This document shows positions 6,190-10,650 of a stretch of DNA of 10,715 nucleotides, in pieces. The DNA is taken from positions 1 through 10,715 of the forward strand of contig JAGARL010000226.1 of the NCBI GenBank assembly GCA_017622255.1, in the 5' to 3' direction. The notes below the pieces were generated by a model. That model had not been told where the DNA came from. It did not search any database and saw only the letters and a list, made by a program, of their open reading frames with translations. Position 1 is the first letter of the stretch. Each line of letters opens with the position of its first letter. This stretch comes from Methanocorpusculum sp. Lineage in GTDB: Archaea; Halobacteriota; Methanomicrobia; Methanomicrobiales; Methanocorpusculaceae. Both the position numbers and the translations under genes were made by a program.

Positions 6190-8262
6190 TTAGTTGCCTC
6201 CCTCAATCTTGGTGACTTTGATTGCACATGCCTTGAACTCCGGAATCTTACAGACCGGGTCGAGTGCATTGTGAGTCAGGTTGTTTGCCGGGCACTCGAT
6301 GAAGTGGAACGGCATGAACATGGTTCCCTTGCGGATGGTCGGGGTAACTCTTGCCTTGACCTGGATAGTGTCACGGCGGGTGGTTGCGTTGACGAGTTCA
6401 CCGTCGACGATACCGAGTTCTTTTGCATCCTCTTCGTTGATTTCAATCCATCCGGTCGGAACCTCGTGGTCGAGGGTTTCACTGCGGCGGGTCATAGTTC
6501 CGGTGTGCCAGTGGAAGAGACAGCGTCCGGTGGTGAAGACGTACGGGTACTCCTCATCCGGAACCTCTGCCGGCTCCTGCCATTCTGCCGGGAAGAAGAC
6601 ACCAAGTCCGTCTGCGGTTAAGAACTTCTCTTTGTGGAGAATCGGGGTTCCCGGGTCCTCTGCAGTCTTGCACGGCCAGTGGAGTCCGTCCGGACCTTCG
6701 AGTCTCTCGTAGTTCATACCTGCGTACTGCGGGGTAAGTGCTGCCATCTCGTCGAAGACTTCAGAGTAGGATTCCCACTTGAACTGCTCTTCGTAGCCCA
6801 TGGCTGCTGCAATCTTTGCGATGATTCTCCAGTCGTCGATTGCCTGTCCCGGTGCTTCCTGTGCCTTTCTCCAGCGCTGGACACGGCGTTCGGTGTTGGT
6901 CTGGGTTCCGTCGCGCTCTGCGTAGCAGACTGCCGGAAGGACAACATTTGCGTATTCACAGGTCTCGTTTAAGAAGATATCCTGGACAACAACGAACTCG
7001 AGGTTCTCGAATGCGTGCTTGACGTGGTTTAAGTCCGGGTCGGAGAGAAGCGGGTTTTCTCCCATGATGTACATACACTTGAGTTCTCCCGGGTTGTCGC
7101 AGAGAACGTTCATCATGACAGTGACTTCGTATCCGTTCTGCATCGGTGCAATTCCGTCCGGGAATGCCCATGCTTCTTCGAACTTCTTGTGTGCTGCTTC
7201 GTCGGTAACCTTCTGGTATCCGGAGAAGTTGACCGGGAGTGCTCCCATATCACATGCACCCTGAACATTGTTCTGACCACGGAGCGGGTTAACACCGCAT
7301 CCCGGCTTTCCAAGGTTTCCGGTAAGCATCTGGAGGTTTGCACATGCGTGAACGTTATCAACACCAACAGTGTGCTGGGTGATACCCATGGAGTAGATTA
7401 ATGCACATCCGCCGGAGTTTGCAATCCAGTCTGCTGCAGTGTGGATGTCTTCTGCTTTCAGGCCGGTAATCTTTGCAACGTTCTCGAGAGAGTACTTGTC
7501 CTGCATGACAAGTTCCTTGAGTTCTTCGTATCCCTTGGTACGCTTCTCAACGAACTCCTTGTCTTCCCATCCGTTTAAGATGATGTCGTGCATTAAACCG
7601 TTTAAGAGTGCGACATCAGTTCCGGAGTTGAACTGGAGGAAGAGATCTGCCGGACTGCCGGTGATGGTTCTGCGCGGGTCTGCGTAGATGTACTTTGCAC
7701 CGTTCTTCTTTGCCATAACCTCGCGGCGTCCGATTAACGGGTGCTGCTCGAAGGTGTTGGATCCAATGATGAAGATACACTTTGCTTCGGCAATGTCTGG
7801 AATGCTGTTGGTCATTGCACCGGATCCAAAGGAACCTGCAAGACCTGCAACAGTGGAAGAGTGACAGAGACGTGCACAGTGGTCAATGTGGTTGGTCTTG
7901 AAAACACCACGGGCGAACTTCATCATTGCATAGTTGTCTTCGTTGGAGACACGTGCAGAAGAGAGACAGCAGCGCTCGGACGGCTGGTACTTCTTGAAGT
8001 TCTCTGCGATGTAGGCAATTGCCTCATCCCAGGATGCCTCGACAAGTACTCCGTCTTTTCTGATGAGCGGAGTGGTTAAACGGTCCGGAGAGTTAACGAA
8101 CTCGTGGGCGTAGTTGCCCTTCGGACAAAGTTTACCTTCGTTGACTGGGGAGCGGGTGTATGGAGCAGTGTCCACGACTTTTCCGTCCTTGACAACAAGG
8201 TTAAAGGAACAACCTGAACCGCAGTACGGGCAGGTGCTCTGAACATACTTTAAATCAGCCAT
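6190..8262 (-). CDS. fdhA: formate dehydrogenase alpha subunit (molybdopterin, Cys-type)
   Basis: This 690-residue catalytic subunit oxidises formate to CO2 at a Mo (or W) bis-MGD centre in the cytoplasm. C11, C14, C18 and C46 form the N-terminal [4Fe-4S] site (CPYCGSGC ... CPKG). C133-H134 in ARLCHSSTVAG is the catalytic pair, with Cys where E. coli FdhF has selenocysteine. Molybdopterin-binding signatures include IIGSNTFEQHP and the GRCLFHWHTGTMTRRS region near the C-terminal MGD-binding domain. I chose the ATG at 8262 (MADLKYVQST) because it puts the cluster at the usual distance from the N terminus and has GAGG 10 bases upstream. The longer in-frame start at 8316 would add 18 atypical residues across the promoter region. 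fdhB follows 2 bases after the stop. In related methanogens the product also docks on Hdr-MvhD. Confidence 0.94.
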   Translation of the reverse strand: MADLKYVQSTCPYCGSGCSFNLVVKDGKVVDTAPYTRSPVNEGKLCPKGNYAHEFVNSPDRLTTPLIRKDGVLVEASWDEAIAYIAENFKKYQPSERCCLSSARVSNEDNYAMMKFARGVFKTNHIDHCARLCHSSTVAGLAGSFGSGAMTNSIPDIAEAKCIFIIGSNTFEQHPLIGRREVMAKKNGAKYIYADPRRTITGSPADLFLQFNSGTDVALLNGLMHDIILNGWEDKEFVEKRTKGYEELKELVMQDKYSLENVAKITGLKAEDIHTAADWIANSGGCALIYSMGITQHTVGVDNVHACANLQMLTGNLGKPGCGVNPLRGQNNVQGACDMGALPVNFSGYQKVTDEAAHKKFEEAWAFPDGIAPMQNGYEVTVMMNVLCDNPGELKCMYIMGENPLLSDPDLNHVKHAFENLEFVVVQDIFLNETCEYANVVLPAVCYAERDGTQTNTERRVQRWRKAQEAPGQAIDDWRIIAKIAAAMGYEEQFKWESYSEVFDEMAALTPQYAGMNYERLEGPDGLHWPCKTAEDPGTPILHKEKFLTADGLGVFFPAEWQEPAEVPDEEYPYVFTTGRCLFHWHTGTMTRRSETLDHEVPTGWIEINEEDAKELGIVDGELVNATTRRDTIQVKARVTPTIRKGTMFMPFHFIECPANNLTHNALDPVCKIPEFKACAIKVTKIEGGN

Positions 8263-8272
8263 GTTAAGTAAA

Positions 8273-8276
8273 CCTC
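8273..8276 (-). promoter_or_regulatory. Shine-Dalgarno site of fdhA
   Basis: GAGG on the minus strand lies 10 bases before the ATG at 8262 and supports that start over the upstream ATG at 8316. Confidence 0.55.
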
Positions 8277-8320
8277 GTATACATTTAGGTTTGAATTGGG
8301 CTATATTAACCTTCACTCAA

Positions 8321-8332
8321 GTTAAATAAAAC
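8321..8332 (-). promoter_or_regulatory. candidate TATA-box promoter of fdhAB
   Basis: The minus strand reads GTTTTATTTAAC. Initiation about 25 bases downstream would give a leader of roughly 38 bases carrying the SD. The same 12 bases occur at 10581-10592 ahead of the exported protein gene. An alternative TATA-like box, GTTAATATA at 8302-8310, would give a shorter leader. The two operator-like elements lie just upstream. Confidence 0.5.
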
Positions 8333-8340
8333 ATTAGATA

Positions 8341-8382
8341 ATCAACTGGTGTAAATTAACATCATTGCGAAAATCAGTTGGT
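8341..8382. promoter_or_regulatory. paired operator-like elements upstream of fdhA
   Basis: ATCAACTGGT (8341-8350) and ATCAGTTGGT (8373-8382) are two imperfect palindromes 32 bp apart, about three helical turns. They share the core with elements at 8762-8771 and 10475-10484. The near element is centred about 19 bp upstream of the candidate fdhA TATA box. That position fits a site that helps or blocks TFB/TBP loading. The identity of the binding protein is not known. Confidence 0.55.
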
Positions 8383-8400
8383 AATATGACATATTGTTGT

Positions 8401-8413
8401 CAAATCAGATTTG
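8401..8413. repeat. perfect palindrome CAAATC-A-GATTTG
   Basis: 6-bp arms around a single base lie about 140 bp upstream of the fdhA start, next to TGACA-N6-TGTCA at 8387-8402. This is a possible further regulatory site; function unknown. Confidence 0.4.
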
Positions 8414-8499
8414 TTAACTATATGTGCCTACAGGTATTTTTTCTGCACTTTTCAGAGAATGTCCATATCGCGCACTTTTGATTAAAAACGGTGGGTATT

Positions 8500-8682
8500 T
8501 TATTCAAAACACCCGAACTGGCATTTTTTGAATTTGATACCGGTCTTGTCACAGAACTCACAGAACGCCACCATATCAAACTGGTAGATTCTGCAAAGAG
8601 CTGTGGCCTCTGCACAGGTTATTGCTCCTCTGATTTCTGACGCATCGAGGACTTTTTGAAACATCTCTTCTGATTTTTCCAT
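8500..8682 (-). CDS. 60-residue Cys-rich conserved protein of unknown function
   Basis: The product has six cysteines in 60 residues: C23, C30, C41, C44, C54 and C58. The C-terminal part (ITCAEATALC ... CEFCDKTGIKFKKCQFGCF) resembles a family of small uncharacterised proteins I recall ending in a CQ-x-GCF motif. In that family an 'I-x-C-A-x-A' stretch is followed by a helix-turn-helix-like segment. I cannot name it or confirm its function. CxxC plus a terminal CxxxC suggests metal binding. It is transcribed toward fdhA but is separated from it by 237 bases containing a promoter. Start: the ATG at 8682 gives a compact family-like length. GAGG lies 14 bases upstream, rather far, and a TATA-like box about 28 bases upstream suggests a leaderless message. 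A longer frame up to 8799 would run across the divergent promoter and is unlikely. Confidence 0.72.
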   Translation of the reverse strand: MEKSEEMFQKVLDASEIRGAITCAEATALCRIYQFDMVAFCEFCDKTGIKFKKCQFGCFE

Positions 8683-8705
8683 GAGTATCGTATTAACCTC
8701 TGATG

Positions 8706-8714
8706 ATATTAATT
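8706..8714 (-). promoter_or_regulatory. candidate promoter of the Cys-rich small protein gene
   Basis: The minus strand reads AATTAATAT, centred about 28 bases before the ATG at 8682. That is the distance expected for a leaderless archaeal transcript. A C5AC5 tract lies directly upstream. Confidence 0.45.
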
Positions 8715-8739
8715 TGGGGGTGGGGGTTTTATTTTGATA

Positions 8740-8771
8740 ATCAATTATATTAACTCTGAAAACCAATTGGT
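8740..8771. promoter_or_regulatory. paired operator-like elements in the divergent promoter region
   Basis: ATCAATTATA (8740-8749, a weak copy) and the perfect palindrome ACCAATTGGT (8762-8771) lie 22 bp apart, about two helical turns. The strong copy runs straight into the TATA-like box of the plus-strand gene (8770-8778), where TFB would contact the BRE. A bound protein should therefore block that promoter. For the minus-strand gene the pair lies upstream of the TATA box, where binding could be neutral or activating. Confidence 0.55.
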
Positions 8772-8778
8772 ATATTGT
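8770..8778 (+). promoter_or_regulatory. candidate promoter of the 73-residue protein gene
   Basis: GTATATTGT is centred about 31 bases before the ATG at 8805, so the message would have almost no leader. It abuts the ACCAATTGGT palindrome. Confidence 0.5.
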
Positions 8779-8804
8779 ATTCTCATTTAGGGGTTTCAAA
8801 ATTT

Positions 8805-9026
8805 ATGAAAACGAAAATCTACATCCGTGAAAGAAATAAGCACAGCCCGGAACAGCAGGAACCGCGCTTCCGCATCGTTGCTATCACCGGTCCGCGCTCC
8901 GAAATTAAATTCGATGCCAGTCACTTCCGCAAAAACGAACTGGAAGCAATTGTAGCTGATGTTGGTGCGGAAATTGTTCTTTTAGAACCCATGGACGAAT
9001 GCGAACACGGCCATCAGCGTCACTGA
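8805..9026 (+). CDS. 73-residue conserved methanogen protein of unknown function
   Basis: The product is MKTKIYIRER followed by a PRFRIVAITG strand segment, an HFRKNELEAI helix (40-49), and an AEIVLLEP strand (55-62). It ends in a short tail rich in acidic residues, Cys and His (DECEHGHQRH, 64-73). The compact beta-alpha-beta pattern with the RKxELE helix looks like small conserved hypothetical proteins I recall from other methanogens, but I cannot name a function. The tail could bind a metal ion, which would fit its neighbour, the molybdenum storage protein homologue. Start: the ATG at 8805 is preferred over a TTG 30 bases upstream, which lies in the TATA box. It diverges from the Cys-rich small gene and precedes the storage protein gene by 33 bases. 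Confidence 0.75.
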   Translation: MKTKIYIRERNKHSPEQQEPRFRIVAITGPRSEIKFDASHFRKNELEAIVADVGAEIVLLEPMDECEHGHQRH

Positions 9027-9030
9027 AGGT

Positions 9031-9038
9031 ATTATATT
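9031..9038 (+). promoter_or_regulatory. candidate promoter of the molybdenum storage protein homologue
   Basis: ATTATATT is centred about 26 bases before the ATG at 9060, and no Shine-Dalgarno site is present. A leaderless transcript is likely, though read-through from the preceding gene is also possible. Confidence 0.5.
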
Positions 9039-9059
9039 CTCCAAACCCCCTTATTTTTT

Positions 9060-9878
9060 ATGAAAATTACGCAGCATAAACGAAAGAGTATTCATTCCGG
9101 TCTTAAAGGAGAGACTCTCTCCCGGAGCGGTCTGCTCGCCGGACAGGATGCTATTGTCCCCAAACGTATTGCGCCTGACTTAAATATCATAAAAATCGGC
9201 GGCCACGGTGTCATCGATTACGGTGCAGCAGCCGTTCTGCCGCTGGTGGATGAAATCCGTGCTTTGGTTCCGCATCACCAGATGATGCTCATGACCGGCG
9301 GGGGGGTGCGTACCCGCCATATCTTAGACATCGGTATCGAACTTGGTATGCCGACCGGAGTTCTTGCCTCGCTTTCTGCCAAGGTCAGCGAACAGAATGC
9401 TCTCATGCTCTCAGTCATGCTTGCCGATGCCGGAGCTGAGTTCATCTCCAACACCTCGCTTCTGGATATCCCCTCCATGATGAGGATGGGTGTTCTTCCG
9501 GTTGCTGCCGGCACACCGCCGTATGGTCTCTATGAACTCCCGCCGGAGTCAGGCATTCTTCCGCAGTACCGTACCGATTCAGGAGCAGTTGTTGCCGCCG
9601 ATGTCCTTGGCGCCAAGTCCTGTATCTTAGTCAAAAACTGTGACGGTCTCTTTGATAAAAACCCGGCACTGTATGACGATGCAGAACTCATTGCCGACAT
9701 CACTGCTGCTGAACTCATCGATGCCCGGATGGAGGATATGGTCTTAGAGTTCAAAGCAGTTGAGATTCTTTCCCATGCGCGTAACCTCAAGGAAATCAAA
9801 ATCGTCAACGGCCATGTTCCGGGTGAACTCACCCGCGTACTGAATGGCGGCCGTCCGCATACTATTATCCGCAGATAA
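9060..9878 (+). CDS. molybdenum storage protein (MoSto)-like subunit, amino acid kinase fold
   Basis: This 272-residue protein matches, from memory, the MosA/MosB subunits of Azotobacter molybdenum storage protein (about 270-276 residues). Those subunits use ATP to pack molybdate or tungstate as polyoxometalate clusters inside a hexameric cage. Shared features are KIGG (45-48), the IDYGAAAVLPLVDEI segment (52-66), the glycine loop TGGGVRTRH (79-87), SEQNA (110-114), PPYGLYELPPESGILPQYRTDSG (153-175), KNCDGLF (192-198) and IVNGHVPGELTR (248-259). The fold is the aspartokinase/uridylate kinase fold, so automated labels may say 'uridylate kinase'. The MosB-like central segments make MoSto more likely. 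Only one subunit gene is here, whereas the bacterial cage has two kinds. Codon use is more relaxed than in fwd and fdh (more AAA for Lys). Its place beside a Mo/W enzyme operon supports a metal-storage role. Confidence 0.82.
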   Translation: MKITQHKRKSIHSGLKGETLSRSGLLAGQDAIVPKRIAPDLNIIKIGGHGVIDYGAAAVLPLVDEIRALVPHHQMMLMTGGGVRTRHILDIGIELGMPTGVLASLSAKVSEQNALMLSVMLADAGAEFISNTSLLDIPSMMRMGVLPVAAGTPPYGLYELPPESGILPQYRTDSGAVVAADVLGAKSCILVKNCDGLFDKNPALYDDAELIADITAAELIDARMEDMVLEFKAVEILSHARNLKEIKIVNGHVPGELTRVLNGGRPHTIIRR

Positions 9879-9893
9879 TCTGCCCTCCTTCAA

Positions 9894-9903
9894 TTTTTTA
9901 TAC
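9894..9903 (+). promoter_or_regulatory. candidate promoter of the Tfx-family gene
   Basis: TTTTTTATAC is centred about 27 bases before the GTG at 9926 and there is no Shine-Dalgarno site, as expected for a leaderless transcript. The same T-run may also end the preceding transcript. Confidence 0.5.
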
Positions 9904-9925
9904 TTCCGCTTCCAAACGATAAACT

Positions 9926-10333
9926 GTGCCCGCGCCTTCACTTCTAACAGACCGTCAGAAAATTGTCCTTCAGTACCGGCGGGAAGGCAAGACTCAGCAG
10001 GAAATCGCTGATATTCTGCAGACCAGCCGTTCCAATGTCAGTACAATTGAAAAGGCTGCTCATGAAAATATCAGAATGGCAAAGGAAGCCTTGGCTTTCA
10101 TGTACTCGCTTGATGCAACGCTTCTCTGCACTCTTGATGCAGGAGGAGACTTAAACCACGAGGCATTTCTGATTTACAAAGCAGCCAAGCAGTTCGAAAT
10201 TAAGGTTCAGTACACCGCAGGTGCTCTTATCAACCGCATCATATCGTCAGTTCCCGAAAAACTGCATGGAACAATTATCCGGGAAGACATCAATGTCTAC
10301 CTGAACGAGAACGGTATTCTCTACGTTTGTTGA
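9926..10333 (+). CDS. tfx: Tfx-family DNA-binding transcriptional regulator
   Basis: This 135-residue protein has an N-terminal basic helix-turn-helix. LTDRQKIVLQYRREGKTQQE (7-26) is followed by IADILQTSRSNVSTIEKAA (27-45), the typical Tfx pattern of an 'LT-x-RQ' start and an 'SR-x-NVS-x-IEK' recognition helix. The C-terminal half is more acidic (DLNHEAFLIY ... GTIIREDINVYL). Tfx of Methanothermobacter binds DNA at the promoter region of the molybdenum formylmethanofuran dehydrogenase operon fmdECB, so this regulator is linked to Mo enzymes in at least one methanogen. Start: the GTG at 9926 gives a family-like N terminus; no closer ATG precedes the HTH. It follows the storage protein gene by 47 bases. 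It is a candidate to bind the ATCAAYTGGT elements, but nothing in the sequence proves that. Confidence 0.85.
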   Translation: MPAPSLLTDRQKIVLQYRREGKTQQEIADILQTSRSNVSTIEKAAHENIRMAKEALAFMYSLDATLLCTLDAGGDLNHEAFLIYKAAKQFEIKVQYTAGALINRIISSVPEKLHGTIIREDINVYLNENGILYVC

Positions 10334-10362
10334 ATACATCCGCTCCCACTCCCTGGGGACGT

Positions 10363-10400
10363 AATTTTCTCTATTTCTGCATCTTTTCTGTGTATTTTAT
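10363..10400 (+). terminator. T-rich terminator region after tfx
   Basis: Several short T-runs (ATTTTCT, ATTTCT, CTTTTCT, ATTTTAT) lie 30-67 bases beyond the tfx stop. There is no clear hairpin. This is consistent with archaeal U-tract termination. Confidence 0.45.
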
Positions 10401-10474
10401 GCGTCTATGCGCTCCATAATCTTTACTGTTAAGCAAAGATTGGTTTGCCGTCACAAAGGTATCTGAGTCTACAT

Positions 10475-10536
10475 ATCAATTGGTTTTTGATATATGATTG
10501 AATTTTGTTTTATTTCATGAAAATATATCAATTGAT
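10475..10536. promoter_or_regulatory. paired operator-like elements upstream of the exported protein gene
   Basis: ATCAATTGGT (10475-10484) and ATCAATTGAT (10527-10536) lie 52 bp apart, about five helical turns. The second is the middle of a perfect 14-bp palindrome, ATATCAATTGATAT (10525-10538). The first matches the element class upstream of fdhA and between the divergent small genes. Both are upstream of the candidate TATA box at 10581-10592. Confidence 0.55.
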
Positions 10537-10580
10537 ATTTCAAATGTATTTCTGCAGGTTATCAACAAGTATGTATGTTG

Positions 10581-10592
10581 GTTTTATTTAAC
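10581..10592 (+). promoter_or_regulatory. candidate TATA-box promoter of the exported protein gene
   Basis: GTTTTATTTAAC is identical to the candidate fdhA promoter box on the minus strand at 8321-8332. Initiation about 25 bases downstream would leave a leader of nearly 40 bases. CTTTTTAAC at 10617-10624 is an alternative box that would give a leaderless message, and the lack of an SD site before 10651 favours it. Confidence 0.4.
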
Positions 10593-10650
10593 CTGTGCAA
10601 AAAATTCAGCATATGTCTTTTTAACTCCCTAAATCATACACTAATCCCGT

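Larger units (their letters stand above)
10334..10650. other. intergenic regulatory region ahead of the exported protein gene
   Basis: These 317 bases have no convincing coding stretch. In order they hold the tfx terminator region, an inverted repeat GCAAA-N6-TTTGC (10433-10448) containing an ATTGGT half-site, the operator pair at 10475 and 10527, and the promoter-like 12-mer at 10581. A second AT-rich stretch runs to the ATG at 10651. The length and the number of elements suggest complex control of the gene downstream. Confidence 0.55.

Noticed and set aside
8263..8316. Upstream start for fdhA at 8316
   Set aside because: It adds 18 residues not typical of FdhA and uses promoter-like AT-rich sequence; the ATG at 8262 has an SD site and family-like spacing to the first cluster.
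8445..8480. Direct repeat GCACTTTT (two copies, 27 bases apart) beyond the Cys-rich gene
   Set aside because: Short and low in complexity; no link to promoter or terminator could be shown.
8302..8754. TATATTAAC repeated at 8302 and 8746 and a shorter TATTAACC at 8691
   Set aside because: Could be a second shared motif, but it is AT-rich, short and overlaps TATA-like sequence, so chance is a sufficient explanation.
8683..8799. Longer version of the Cys-rich protein starting at 8799
   Set aside because: It would cover both promoters and the operator palindrome, and the extra residues look non-coding.
8775..8804. TTG start for the 73-residue protein
   Set aside because: It lies in the TATA-like box; the ATG at 8805 gives a compact N terminus.
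8341..10536. CRISPR array or other regular repeat array
   Set aside because: The operator copies are only 10 bp, diverged and widely spaced, with no regular repeat-spacer pattern or cas genes.
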